Shown piece after piece: positions 23,473-33,679 of a stretch of DNA of 62,000 bases. Source of the DNA: Cristatella mucedo (Eukaryota; Bryozoa; Phylactolaemata; Cristatellidae); the NCBI GenBank assembly GCA_009760855.2, contig WPIO01000025.1, positions 3,785,001 to 3,847,000 on the forward strand, given 5' to 3'. The notes under the pieces were generated by a model. That model was not told the DNA's origin. It saw nothing but the letters and a program-made list of their open reading frames with translations, and ran no database searches. The position numbers and the translations under genes were made by a program. Numbering within the stretch: the stretch's first letter is position 1; each line of letters starts with the position of its first letter.

Positions 23473-26400
23473 GATTCATTTGTATAGCACCCTAAGAGAA
23501 CTTAATCTCTATACGGGCGCTTCATGTATGCCACGGGGCTCGAGCCCACGACCTCGGCCGTGGTGAGCAGCTTAGGCACTCGGCCAAACCAGCTCTATAC
23601 GTATGTCTGTTCATTGCTAAAACCATATAAGGCTGTGCGTGTGTCGGCAACCCAATGAAGCTGAGTCACCTAATTGCCTGTAGCCAACGTTCAAATTCGG
23701 AGAAGAATGTGTCATGGTATAGGGGTGCTTCAGCAGAAATGACGTCGGAGCCCTGCACCGAATACCGGGCACCATGACCTAAGACGTCTATTTAGACCTT
23801 CTTCAAAACGTGGGACTCCCAAGTGCGATGACACTTTGTGGACTGAATTATGTTTACCTGGCTTATATTTTCCAGCACAGAAACGATCCAAAACCCACCA
23901 CCGCCAAAGCTTAGTATTTTTTTTAACAAGTTATCAGAATTCGGTAACCCTCCTGCGACAGTTAAGGGCTGGCCAAGTCAGCCTCCTGACCTTAACCCAA
24001 TCGAGCATGTTTGGGGTGTAGTCGGGCGACGGTTAAGGCAGCTGTCTCACCGTCTGTATCGCGACTATTGATCGGCTTTTTGTTTACTTGTAACAATCCT
24101 GGAGTAGTATAACGGCCGTTGTTTACGAGCATTTGATCAGCTCCATGCCTGGTAGAATCCGACAGGTCGTTGCAAATAAGGGAGGTGCAACGTCATATTA
24201 GCATAATAAATAATTATGATATGCGATAATTGCTAAAGTATGTTGCCCTTTCTCATTTCAACCAGTGCGCATACTTTTTGTTATTCAAACGTTCGACATT
24301 TACTCGACGTTCCGATGAGTAGGGGGCCGTCATGGCTGCTGCCACAGCCGTCCAGATTGTTTTGCGTTTGAGTGTAAATATTCAGCACTGCTTTTACCCA
24401 GTGGTCAAGGTGCAAGCTTTCAAAGACCAAGGTCAAGGTGAATGTATTTGATCGAAGTCGTAGGCTCGAGCCCGTGGCATATGTGAAGCTCCTGAATTGA
24501 GATTAGGTTCTCTTGGGGTGCTTTAAAAATGAATTATATATATATATATTTATATATATTCGTGTAAGTGTGACTATTTTCTGTAGCACACTAGAGCTCA
24601 CTGTCTGTGGACTCGCTTCGCTGAGTCATATTATTGTGTCGTCTATTATACGTCTATTGCATGTATATGACGTCACTCCCGAAAGTACTGATCGCCATCT
24701 TGCAGCGGGACACTGCACCACATTGATGACTTGCTGAAAGACGCCATCTTGCTGCGCGATGGATGTACGAACTAACCTACTTAGCTTACGAACTACGTGC
24801 TTTAATTAATAGAGATAAACCGCCATTGCTTCATCTCATGCAACGAAGAAAAGTGAGCAGTACAGACACGGGTCAGCAGAGCTGTCGATGGAGTAAGCAG
24901 CCTAGAATGAGCATTGTAGGGCGATGGAAATGCAGTGCCAGAGTCGAAGCAGGATAAAAGGTTTTGCCACTGGTTTCGTGGCAGCCGGGCACAGCAACAA
25001 TCCAGTCAGCTCTAGCAGCGGCTGCATCTTTACCTGGACGACTGGTGTTGTTTTCGACCCAGTATAATCGTTCTTCTTTCGACCGGTAGGTTGCGTGCCG
25101 AGCTGCAAATGAAAGAAAAACAAACAAGTAGGGCAGGATCATTGGGAATACCCGACGAGCGGTCAGAGCCACAAAGTGAGCTCATAACTGACAGTTGCCA
25201 GGCCAGCCCCTCCTCTCCCAGTGGCTAGCCGGCCCCTGGCCTGGCCCTAGGGCCAGAGCCAGAAGGCAGAGGAAGGTGCGATGCTGCAGCAAGCCGCTTA
25301 GCTCACCTCTTTTGCGGCCATGGCCTGCTGCTGCTCCTTCCACCGGCGTCTCTCGCGGTAGCACACGCTAGTGACGACGACGATCACAAGCAGAACAGCT
25401 GCTGGTGGAACGATCACGACAGCGTAGAATGCTGCAGTGGGCACGCAGCATCCGGAAGCCACCTCCGCAGAGCAGTTCTCGGTCTCCGCCAAGCAGTTCG
25501 CTGCCACCGAGGGCTCCATGAGCCGGCCGCAGTCGCAGGACCCTGTGGTAGTCTGGAAAAAGACAGCGAGGCGATGCACTCTGTCGTGTGACGCCTGACG
25601 ACGACGCGAGCAGCCGCGCAGGCACGGACGGGCAAAAGGCGCAGGGGCATGGCGGCGTGGCACCGGCGATGCCCGCCGTCCTCCCTAGCAACGATGCGCA
25701 TGAGTTCCCTGTGTAGCGCAGAGAGCCCTCGAGTGCTCAAGAGTCGGTCAGCAGCTCTGCAGCGCCAGCTCTTAAAAGGTCTCCCAGCGAGAAACTAGCT
25801 ACTGCCAACAGCACGTGGCAGCATGTTGACGAGCCTGTCCGTCCAGAACGGGTAAGAACAACTGCCTCATGCATGCATGCATGCATACAGCCAGTGCTTC
25901 GCTTTATGAGCGTTGGAGCACATGAGCGTCCATACGCATCCATTTCTGCGTGCACACCCATGCGTACATTGGGTATTTATGCATGCACAGTCCCGTGTAG
26001 ATGCACATGTACTTGGGTGAAAACACTTGTACAGATACGTGCGTAAGTGTGTCTGAGTACGAGCGTGCACGTGCGCTTACTCGAGCGTGCATTCGTATAT
26101 TGGCGGATTGAACATCTGTAAAGCAACAGAGGAACCTTAACGGCTTCCACCACCTGTATTGCAGTTGGCAATAAAGCATCGCCCACAGTAGCATTCGAAC
26201 CCACGAACTCATTCGTGAAAAACGAGCACCTATTTACGATCACGGGCCTTAATGTGCGGGTGTCTATGTGCACTTGTGACCGGTATCCAGTCTTGAGGGC
26301 TACCCTACGACTGCAATTCGCAAAAAACAGGTCCGTGAAATGTCGCCAAAAGAGCCTGCCTAGGACAACAGCAGCAGCACATCGAGCACAGTGAGCACGT

Positions 26401-27307
26401 GACTCAAGCAGCCACCACTAGCTGGCAGCCAACGGTGCTGACCAGGAGACGGAGGCAGGGCAGAGGAAGAGAAAGAGCACGATGGTTCGGGATAAAGCAG
26501 TGCAATGCCATGCGACCGCTTCGGATGCGCCTCGCAGCAAAGACAAAGCATCGAAAGGAACCCTGTTTGCTTTAACCAGCGATGTAATTGGACTTGAAAG
26601 CGTAGGGAATATCTGAGGAGACCATGCCGGGAGGCCCTCAGTTCTCCTGATGCACTTTGCTTAGTGCCGAGGAGAATCAGCCCTGTCAGATCCTGTTGTT
26701 TTCCCGGCGTTCTGCTGCTCCAGGGGTCGTCGAGCAAGCTCCAGGGGTCGGCGAGCAAGCTCCAGGGGTCGGCCAGCAAGCTCCGAGGACGGCCAGATTG
26801 AAAGACCAGAGCAATTGAGCAGCACCGAATCACACTGCAAGGGAATCGACACGAATGGCCCAAACTGTACGCTCCCTGATGGCACTATTAGCAAAGCAAG
26901 CGCAGTACTTTCGAAACGCTCTCTCTCTCTACTGATGAGTTAGAAGAGAGGTGAGCCAGGTACTAGGGGAGGGATACCAGGAGATCCAGTGATCCAGTCC
27001 ACGTAACTTTGTAAAGGGACTTCGTTATCTCTAGTGACGTATCGTATGAGATAGTTGTATGTTACATGCACTACTAGACCGTTATTGAGCCGGCAGCAAA
27101 GCTAAACCATAGGAATGCTGGGCAGCTGTCTGTCTGGCTATTTGTCTTCGGTGCAAGAAGCCGTAAAAGAAGGTTCCGCTCCGAGATCGTTGAGTCGAGA
27201 GGCAGCTGACCTTCCTTCTCCAAAGGAGTGCGGACGGCCGCGACAGGCGGCTCTGCTCACATTTGCTCTAGCCTTCGGACTAGTCTTCGGGCTCGGCCTT
27301 TCTCCCT

Positions 27308-27383
<76 letters not shown>

Positions 27384-29088
27384 CTCTCTCTCTTTTTACC
27401 TCTCTCTCTCTCTCTCTTTTTACCTCTCTCTCTCTCTCACACTCAGTACTCTCAGCTAGCACATCAACCCGGAGGAGGCAATTCCGAGGCCAATCGGCAT
27501 CAGCAATCGAGAAACGATAGTCAGAGGTGCCACCTCTTCTAGACGAGCGAGCCAGTCACGTTAGAAGCTGCCGTGCCCAGCCCAATGTAGGTTAGCAGCT
27601 GCTGCAGCCCAGGCAGCTAGCTGCAAGCTCACAAATCATAGGTTTAGCTAGGTCGACCACATCTCCTTCCTGCATATTTCTCTTGATGACTGTGCCGGCA
27701 GGCTGGGTTGTCGGTGGCCGGCAGCAGCCAGTGTGGGCAGCCGTCGAGCAGCAGTGCCCAGCCCAGACTGTCGTCACGTAGCTCACCGAGGGACGGGTGT
27801 GTTCATTTTTAAGCCGTCTGATTGCTATCTAGAAGCATCCAATAGCCCAAAGTGGCAAAGTCCCTTTGCTTTTGCCTAACAATAGTAATAATAATACACT
27901 TGTATTGCATCCTCTGAGAGTTTAATCTCTTTCAAGGCAATATGTGTACACTGTAAAGGAACCATGATCATATCGTTAGTAATACCAGGCACAGTAACAC
28001 CAGTGTCAAGAAGAATAGCATGGTTGGAGGTGGCATGCACTTGGTCATCATGCAAAGATGGTCTGTGGCTGCATGCACAGAGTCAGCATGCATCAGCACA
28101 CAGAGGACAAATCACAAAGACTCACTAAAGGCTGAGACAAAATAGGTACGGGTTCAGCTTTTTTTAAATGTGGTCGTCAGGGAACGTCGTGACGTCAGTC
28201 TGAAGTGAGTCCCTGGCTTTGGGATCATACAAACTAAAGACACGGTCTCCAAAAGATTTGAGGTGCACATGAGGTATAGCTAAACGATTTGAGTGAACAA
28301 AAAGCAGGTGGTACTATGCCCAGTCCTGTGGGGGAGTAGTTCTGATACGTTGGCTAAAGCAAGAAAATGAAGGGACCTAAACGTGAGTGGCAGAACCTTG
28401 AAGTCGATACACGGATTGATTGGAAGCCAGTGCAGGTCTGCGAGAATTGGTGTGATGTGGCAACTGAGGTGCTCACAACAGACAAGCCTAGCTGCAGAGT
28501 TTTACACCAGCTGTAAGCACTGAGTGAACAGGCCGGTAGACCGGCAAGCAGTGACTAAGGCGGAAGTCACGGTGGGAAGTCGCAATGCATAGACCAACTT
28601 AGATGTGGTATACCTGTATAAACAAACCCAAATTTTAGCAACGTTATGTAGTTGAAAGTCGGCAGACTTGACCGTGGAGCTGATGCGGTCGTCTAAGTCA
28701 CTTTGCAACAGGACACCTAGATTTCGTGTAGATTCAACATGAAATATTCTGGCAGGGGCGATTTTGAGCTTTAGCCTTCCAATTTCTGAATCGCTCTTGG
28801 CTTGCTCGTAACTAGTAATTTGGTTTTATCGTCATTCATTTTGAAAAAGTTTGCTGCCATCCATGTGCAGATGTCAGCAATACATGCAGCAAGGGAGTTT
28901 ACAGAAATCAACACGCTGCACGGCTGGGAGGGATCAAACCAAAGGTACAACTGAGTGTCATCAGTATAGAAGTGAAAGCCTACATTGTGCTTGGCGATCA
29001 TATCGGAGAGAGAGAGAAAGAGAGAGAGAGTGAGAACGAGGGAGAGAGTGGGATGCGTGTGTGTGTGCGTGCGTGCGTGCGTGCGTGC

Positions 29089-29161
<73 letters not shown>

Positions 29162-29574
29162 AGTGCCAGTGATGCCCAGGCGAGATGAGAGGCACTCGAG
29201 AAGGACATGGTGATTAATAGTATCGACCGCTGCTGAAATATCGAGCAAAGAAAGCACAGCAAGACTTTACTGCTTAGTCAGTAGAAACAGCAAAGTCAGT
29301 CGTGCCCGCTTCGGCTGTGAACTCGCGAGTGAGCTAGCTTTGCCGCACGCTGCACTGGATACACGGCAGGCAGGCTCACCGTCGAGGAAGAACTAACGTT
29401 GTGCTTCGTCGCTGTCGACGCTGAGGTCGCACTGCCGTTGACAGCTGCCACCGCCGCCGACGACGCCGCAAGGCGGCTGGACGACGTGGACTGAGCCGAG
29501 GCCACCGAGGCCAGAGGCCCCGCCAGCGGCGCTCCCAGGCAAGCCAGTAGAGTCAGAGCGAGCGCGCTCGCCAT
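18501..29574 (-). CDS. Four-exon type I membrane protein with tyrosine-motif tail (355 aa, unknown family)
   Basis: Joining exons 29,574-29,380, 25,552-25,307, 25,102-25,034 and 19,058-18,501 gives one open frame of 356 codons including stop. All three introns are phase 0 with GT donors and AG acceptors. The protein has a signal peptide (residues 1-28), a Ser/Thr/Ala-rich stalk with N-glycosylation sequons, a module of six cysteines (spacing C-x-C-x11-C-x6-C-x7-CC), and one hydrophobic span (about residues 104-128). An RERRRWK stop-transfer signal and a long cytoplasmic tail follow. The tail has YQN, YEN and YEN sites, the form recognised by Grb2-type SH2 domains, plus eleven 7-residue repeats. 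This suggests a small receptor or docking protein at the cell surface, which is inference. Introns carry LINE, SINE and Tc1 debris. Missing exons in the 3.8-kb and 6-kb introns cannot be excluded. Confidence 0.68.
18669..18899 (-). repeat. 21-bp coding minisatellite (11 units)
   Basis: Eleven near-identical 21-bp units encode AVGSSKA or AVGSSTA (one GGSKA). Lys and Thr versions partly alternate, suggesting higher-order 42-bp duplication. Length changes stay in frame. Confidence 0.92.
19732..19937. repeat. (GA)n microsatellite
   Basis: About 200 bp of GA with GGGA and CAGA interruptions. A pure GA run occupies the last 80 bp. Confidence 0.96.
22335..22455 (+). mobile_element. SINE family B fragment
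   Basis: A tRNA-like head (GGAGATAAGGTGCTCACTC, then GTCGTGAGTTCGAATC) is followed by GGGCAATCTTACATTGCC. This corresponds to the GGGCGATCTTGTATCGCCCA hairpin of the copy at 38,995. Confidence 0.6.
23050..23125 (+). mobile_element. SINE family A head, truncated
   Basis: ACCAAGGTTGTGGGCTCGAA and AAATGTAAAGCGCCCGGATC are recognisable. The copy stops at an (AAT)n run that belongs to the oppositely oriented LINE tail next to it. Confidence 0.55.
23126..23400 (-). mobile_element. L2-like LINE 3' UTR and tail
   Basis: Starts (as read on plus) with an AAT repeat, then GCACTTGATAAAGCACCCTC and CTTTACATTTGCTGCAAAGG. The 3' UTR signature ATGCACAGGGTCAGCATGCA follows, identical in the copy at 40,980. 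Confidence 0.85.
23418..23472. repeat. (CT)n(AT)n compound microsatellite
   Basis: About 17 CT units run directly into about ten TA units at the tail end of the neighbouring SINE. Confidence 0.95.
23473..23612 (-). mobile_element. SINE family A
   Basis: Near-complete reverse copy: TTTGTATAGCACCCTAAGAG, GGGCGCTTCATGTATGCCAC, CTCGAGCCCACGACCTCGG and a head ending GGCCAAACCAGCTC. Confidence 0.88.
23700..24075 (+). mobile_element. Tc1/mariner transposase C-terminal fragment
   Basis: At about 23,960-24,040 the plus strand reads WPSQPPDLNPIEHVWGVVG. This is the conserved DDE-catalytic region of Tc1-like transposases, which normally reads WPAQSPDLNPIE-W, and its glutamate is the third catalytic acid. 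The preceding 250 bp is more decayed, with stops and shifts. No terminal inverted repeat was found. Confidence 0.8.
24395..24562 (+). mobile_element. SINE family A with AT tail
   Basis: Head TACCCAGTGGTCAAGGTGC, then CTCGAGCCCGTGGCATATG, GAATTGAGATTAGGTTCTCT, and the ATGAATTATATA tail extended by a TA run. Confidence 0.85.
25034..25102 (-). CDS. Membrane-protein gene, exon 3 (juxtamembrane tail)
   Basis: 23 codons between a TTTGCAG acceptor and a GTAAAG donor, again phase 0 at both ends. Reads LGTQPTGRKKNDYTGSKTTP and three more residues. The assignment rests on the splice sites, the matching phase and the cytoplasmic character. The exon is too short for domain evidence. Confidence 0.6.
25307..25552 (-). 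CDS. Membrane-protein gene, exon 2 (cysteine module and membrane span)
   Basis: 82 codons between a TTTTTCCAG acceptor and a GTGAGC donor, phase 0 at both ends. Six cysteines (exon residues 6, 8, 20, 27, 35, 36) precede a membrane span rich in V, L, I and A (about exon residues 39-63). The basic stretch RERRRWKEQQQ follows. The orientation (cysteines outside, basic side inside) agrees with the signal peptide of exon 1. Confidence 0.8.
26140..26255 (-). mobile_element. SINE family B fragment
   Basis: On the minus strand: GGCCCGTGATCGTAAATAGG, then GTTCGTGGGTTCGAATGC, then GGGCGATGCTTTATTGCC. Same order as the copy at 38,995. Confidence 0.55.
26718..26786. repeat. 24-bp direct repeat, three copies
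   Basis: AGCTCCAGGGGTCGGCGAGCA-type units recur three times, the last ones slightly diverged. Confidence 0.9.
27310..27442. repeat. (CT)n microsatellite
   Basis: About 130 bp of CT with two TTTTTACC interruptions. Confidence 0.96.
27885..29262 (-). mobile_element. L2-like LINE copy with reverse transcriptase remnants
   Basis: Minus strand. At 29,257-29,175 it reads LLDISAAVDTINHHVLLECL, the RT motif usually written LDLSAAFDT. After an inserted GT/GA microsatellite, 28,990-28,770 reads FYTDDTQLYLWFDPSQPC, holding the catalytic YxDD box (here YTDD), and WMAANFFKMNDDKTKLLV, the usual downstream motif. C-terminal and 3' UTR segments (GCATGCACAGAGTCAGCATG) follow to an ATT tail near 27,885. Stops and the microsatellite make it inactive. 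It belongs to the L2 clade and is the clearest LINE in the window. Confidence 0.85.
29005..29161. repeat. (GA)n and (GT)n microsatellites inside the LINE
   Basis: A GA-rich stretch (29,005-29,050) is followed by GTGC and then about 40 GT units to 29,161. It separates the two RT motif blocks of the LINE. Confidence 0.95.
29380..29574 (-). CDS. Membrane-protein gene, exon 1 (signal peptide and stalk)
   Basis: 65 codons from the ATG at 29,574, in good Kozak context (GAAATGG). A hydrophobic leader (ALALTLLACLGAPLAGPLA) ends in SAQ, a likely signal-peptidase site near residue 28. A Ser/Ala/Thr-rich stretch follows with sequons NGS and NVS. The exon ends ACG at a GTGAGC donor. An in-frame upstream TTG is not used as a start here. 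Confidence 0.75.
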
Positions 29575-29869
29575 TTCCTTTCCGTCGACTGCTCCGTGAC
29601 TCAAGAAAGCGTAAGCGCGAAGGGATGGCGCCTAAGTGAGACGCACAGGGGAATGAGGGGAGTCGGGCTGGGGTGGGTGGAAAAACCAGGAAGTTCACTA
29701 AGCCAGTCCGCCTCCGGCTAGACGAAGACTATTGGTCGGGGCTCCGACCACTAGCTGGGCCTCGCCACTCCCCAGCCGAGGGTACCGACGTAGGGACTTT
29801 CCTGCAGGTTAACGCATACTTCGCCGCGTTAGCGTCGGTCGCTCTGGTCTTTGTGCAGCGGCCCGGTTC

Positions 29870-30430
29870 GAGCCATTCCGGTGACCGCGGCAAGACGGCA
29901 GTAACCCGATTGTGTGCGTGTGTGTGTGGGGGGGGGCCATTTTGTCTAGTCGCCTCGACCGCTAACGCGAGCGAACGCTGCGGTGTGAGCGCGGGCGAGA
30001 GAGCGCTAGCAGCAGCAGCAGCGCACTCGGCTCTCGCGGCACTCGGCGACCTGCTGCACCCGCTAAATCCGCTCCGGCGCCCTCTGCGCCGCCGCGGGTC
30101 TATCGGGCGGCGAGCCCGATGCGTGCGCAGCCGTTCAGTCCGAAGCCGTGCAGACCCGCCGTTCCGCCGACGCGAGCTGCGTCACCTTCGACTGGCTGCC
30201 GCGCGGCCTCGCCCTATAGCAGCCGCGCGTCGAAACCGGACGCGCGGCCCAGAGCTCGGGCTCTTGGCCGCTCCACTCGCGAAGCAGCCCCGAGACGCGG
30301 CGGCCGACGTGCCGCGACAAGTCGCCCCGCACGCCATCGCTCATCAAGCCTCATTCCGCCACAGTCTCTCGCCTCGATCTGATACGACGTTCTCGAGATG
30401 ACGCCTCGCTCGAGAGACCTCGTCTCGTCA
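29870..30430. promoter_or_regulatory. CpG island upstream of the membrane-protein gene
   Basis: High-CpG sequence lying 300-850 bp upstream of the exon 1 ATG on the minus strand, in the right place for its promoter. The open frames inside occur on both strands and none is domain-bearing. Confidence 0.5.
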
Positions 30431-30689
30431 CCCCTTCCCGACATTGCTGTTGCGACTGAGCAGCAACAACGAGCACATCGCCAAATGGGCGTCCAATGCA
30501 TTTCGTTGGCTTGGTAAAACCTGCACGCAGCAATGCCAGCGAGTCGCTGGGAGGGGCACTGCGTCCTGACGCCACGCGGTCGACGTAAAGGAGGCACCAG
30601 CTAAGCCCACCGAATTATGGCGGCTATTTATTATTTGCGATTGTGCGATTATACAATAGTGTATTGCCGAGGCCGTACGAAAAGCCGGC

Positions 30690-31375
30690 GCTCAGAGATA
30701 GTTGGATAGTCAGGATTATTAACTCGGTGCTTGCCGGTCTACTCTGTGCTCACTCTGTGCAATCGAGCGCTTATAGCTGGTGCAAAACTCTGCAGCTTGT
30801 CTGTCGTGAGCGTCGCAGCTGCCACATTGTACCACTTCCCGCCTTCCACTTCCATGCACAGGCTCCCGGTCAAGCAACGCATCGACTTCAAGATTTAGCC
30901 ACTCACTTGTAGGTCCTTTCATTCTTTGGCTCCAGCCTACCTGTTGGATCTACTGCCCCACCAGGCTAAGCGTCGTTCCTCCGGCTTTTCGGAATCTAAT
31001 TGCTTACTTATATCTCGTACGAACCTCAAATCCTTTGGAGACCGTGCCTTTAGTTCGCATGCTTGCAAAGCCTGGAACTCACGTCCAACTTGCGTCACGG
31101 CATCCTCCGACTGACCACATTTAAAAAGAAGCTAAAAAGCATCTATTGATGACAGCATTTAGTGGGTCCATGTGACGCATCCTTAGTGTGCTTATGCGTG
31201 CTGACACTGTGCATGCTGCCACTAATCACACTTGCATGCTGATCCAATGCACCTAACCATGTTATTAATGCTGGCTATTGAGCATGCTACCGCTAACTAT
31301 TTTGCAGCAAATGTAAAGCGCCTAGAAAGAGATTGAGCTCTCAGAAGGTATTTATCGAATGGATTATTATAGTTA
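30690..31375 (+). mobile_element. L2-like LINE C-terminal fragment and tail
   Basis: Reads, with shifts, through SVLAGLLC, CKTLQLVCRERRSCHIVPL and YLLDLLPHQAKRRSSGFSES. It continues to LKSFGDRAFSSHACKAWNS, then a 3' UTR with GCATGCTGATCCAATGC and the tail GCAGCAAATGTAAAGCGCCT ending in ATT repeats. Frameshifted; inactive. Confidence 0.85.
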
Positions 31376-32039
31376 CTGTTGTTATTATCATTCGAGACTC
31401 GGGGCACTGGCATTTGAGCTGATTTGAGCTCTAAGCCATCTATCCATCGGTGTACGCCACGGAAGTCACTGACTGCCCGCTTAGGCGCCGGCTTTTTGTT
31501 CGGCCTCGGCAATAAAATATTGAATAATCGCGACTATTAACTAACCGTCATAGTTTGACTGGTTTAGCTGATGCCGACGTGACACTGTCTGGCCGAGACT
31601 TACGAACCATCGAGGTAGGGGAGTGGCTTGGGTGGGTGAATATGGAGGGAGGCAGTGCTGGGGTTTGCCAACGGAGCTTCGCGGCCTCGACCTTTGGAGA
31701 ATGCGAGCTAGCAGCTGCCTGAGATCGCTACCTGCGCCTCGGCTCGTACGTACCCACAAAGTATGCCACGCTGCGGCCCGCAAAGCAAAAAGTGCTCTCT
31801 ATCGAGCCAAGCCGCGTGGCTCGGAGCCGGCGGAACAACGTACGCATGTAGCTCTCTGTAGGAGGCCCAAGCCTACATCGACCGGAAGCAGAGGCTCCAT
31901 TTATCCCATTGACCAATGGCAGCTTCACCTTCCTTGTGAACGAAAACCGCGGTTCAAGTAAAAGGCCAAGTGGCCGAGCAGCAAGTTGCAAGAAGTGAGC
32001 AACATTTACGGGTGGGGCTACTTCGGAGCGGCCATAATG
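31376..32039. other. No recognisable gene
   Basis: Unique sequence. A minus-strand stretch near 31,900 contains the string QWDKWSLC, loosely like a thrombospondin type 1 start, but the frame closes at once. See rejected items. Confidence 0.35.
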
Positions 32040-32056
32040 CAGACCTGCTTAAATTC

Positions 32057-32135
32057 TCTTTTGCAGCAAATGTAAAGCGCCTAGAAAGAGATTGAGCTCT
32101 CCGAGGGAGCTTTATCAAGTGCATTATTATTATTA
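32057..32135 (+). mobile_element. L2-like LINE tail inserted in the hAT left end
   Basis: GCAGCAAATGTAAAGCGCCT through GCATTATTATTATTA, bounded by an exact 8-bp target duplication TTAAATTC (32,049-32,056 and 32,136-32,143). Confidence 0.9.
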
Positions 32136-32553
32136 TTAAATTCGGCGTTTGGAGACCGCACGTCGAATTTGCCGAAAATAAAGGGGACATCTGACGCCGA
32201 ATTTAAGATGGAGTTCGTCGGTGTGCTTCGCCCGTCGGAAGAGTGTGGGAGCAGTACGGGAGAAATTCGGAGACGAAGACGTCTTTGGTTTCGAAGGTCG
32301 CAAACGCTGCATAGCGTGCAATGCCGTTTCAGAAAGAGGACGTGCTGGGAAATGGGCTTCAGATCGTTACCCGTGATCCACATGGTGCCGTCGTATCTGT
32401 GCACTGCAAGCTCTTTGGGCGCGATGGTTGACGTTGTGCAGTTGTCACAAAACTAGGCACGTGTAGAGTGAGCGTGGTTGAAGGAATGGTGCAAGTCCAA
32501 GCGGAACGCGACGGGGTTCTAATAATGCGGCACCTTGTGAGGCACCTCCGGCG

Positions 32554-32866
32554 ATGCCTGCTGAGCTGCTCACACTTCGTCCGCGTGACTTAAATTCTTG
32601 TGTCCTCGATCCTCACCGCGATCGCCTAGCCCAGTTTTGGACTGCGTCTATGACTGAGGCTGTTGAGCAGGGGCATCGCCATCTTGTGGCTAACGATACC
32701 GTCAAGGCGGCTGTTGCCAGGCCCGACCAGTCGACGGATTTCAGTACTGCTTGGGATGACGTTGAACGTCTCTCGCCTGAATCTTCATACACACACCTGC
32801 GTCAGCTCTGCTGCCGATTGGCATCCGTTTTTGCTCACACAATCACGTCGATCGAGTCGGACTTCT
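32554..32866 (+). pseudogene. hAT transposase, C-terminal part, first piece
   Basis: An open frame contains HLRQLCCRLASVFAHTITS and SIESDFS. In hAT transposases the C-terminal dimerisation region typically has an alanine/serine-rich helix followed by an ESxFS motif. The frame is cut at 32,866 by a LINE insertion and resumes at 36,945. Upstream, 32,340-32,540 has degenerate cysteine-bearing scraps such as VHCKLFGRDG, suggestive of the BED-finger end. Frames are broken. Confidence 0.6.
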
Positions 32867-33315
32867 CTACCTCCGATACCTATCTAAGATTAAGAACTGT
32901 CTTTCACAGTGGCTTGCAAAACATTTAACTAGCTCCTTAGTACTGTCTCGGCTTGATTATTGTAATTCCCTTTTGGCTGGGCTACCAGAGAAAGCAACGA
33001 GGCCACGGCAGCTAGCTATAAATATGGCTGCAAGGCTCGTCTTCAAGTCCCAGAGATTTGACCACGTGTCTCCTTTGCTAAAAGAGCTAGGATGGCTGCC
33101 TGTTGATCAACGGATACAGAGCCAAGGTCTTACGCTGAGTCACAAGGCCCGCCATGGCTTGGCTTTTCCATACCTAGCTGAACTGCTGCACCAATTTTTC
33201 AGCCTCTTTGTGCCCCCAGGTCCTGTATGAACGTCAAATTAGCTGTTCCACTCTTCCACTTAAAGACCATTGGCGACGGAAATTTAGCTCTGAAGGTCCT
33301 AGACTGTGGAACTCG
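32867..33315 (+). mobile_element. LINE family 2, truncated RT C-terminus (5' piece)
   Basis: Reads LSRLDYCNSLLAGLPEKATR, NMAARLVFKSQRFDHVSPLL and ELGWLPVDQRIQ, then YLAELLHQF. These are the C-terminal motifs of CR1/L2-clade LINE polyproteins. It is 5' truncated, as target-primed insertion usually gives, and inserted at TTCT of the hAT transposase. It is cut at 33,315 by a later transposon and resumes at 36,648. Confidence 0.8.
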
Positions 33316-33547
33316 GGGTTCAACCAATTACCGCAATCCACTCTAATTAGGCTAACAAAAACCAGACGTAAGCGTTACTGAGCTCAAATTTTGCACTGAT
33401 ATTGTAGAACACGTTTGAATTTATCTTTCCGCCTTATTTCGTGTCGCTTCGCGCACGCACACTTATGCAAATGGGCTTTGACGCCGGACGCCTGTACAGC
33501 AATCCATCCTAGTTCCCGTCAAATCCACCACAAATCAGCTGCGCACA
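33316..33547 (+). repeat. Left terminal inverted repeat of the 3.3-kb element
   Basis: Shares with the right arm blocks such as CGCAATCCACTCTAAT, GACGTAAGCGTTAC and TTATGCAAATGGGCTTTGAC, then GCCGGACGCCTGTAC and CACAAATCAGCTGCGCACA. Confidence 0.9.
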
Positions 33548-33679
33548 TTAAGCACATTACATTAGGTATAAAATTGAACTCAAAAAAGTGCAATACAATG
33601 CTTAATGTATACTTTAGCTTTCCACAGCCTAGGTGCAATCGATTTGCGACGAATTGCAGAAGATTGCTGTATTGACACG

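Larger units (their letters stand above)
19059..25033 (-). other. Intron 3 of the membrane-protein gene
   Basis: About 6 kb holding a GA microsatellite, SINE, LINE and Tc1 fragments described separately. The stretch 19,940-22,330 is unique sequence in which I see no gene. Confidence 0.5.

Noticed and set aside
31700-31920. Possible thrombospondin type 1 exon (QWDKWSLC) on the minus strand
   Set aside because: Only eight residues match; a stop follows at once and the cysteine pattern does not continue in any frame.
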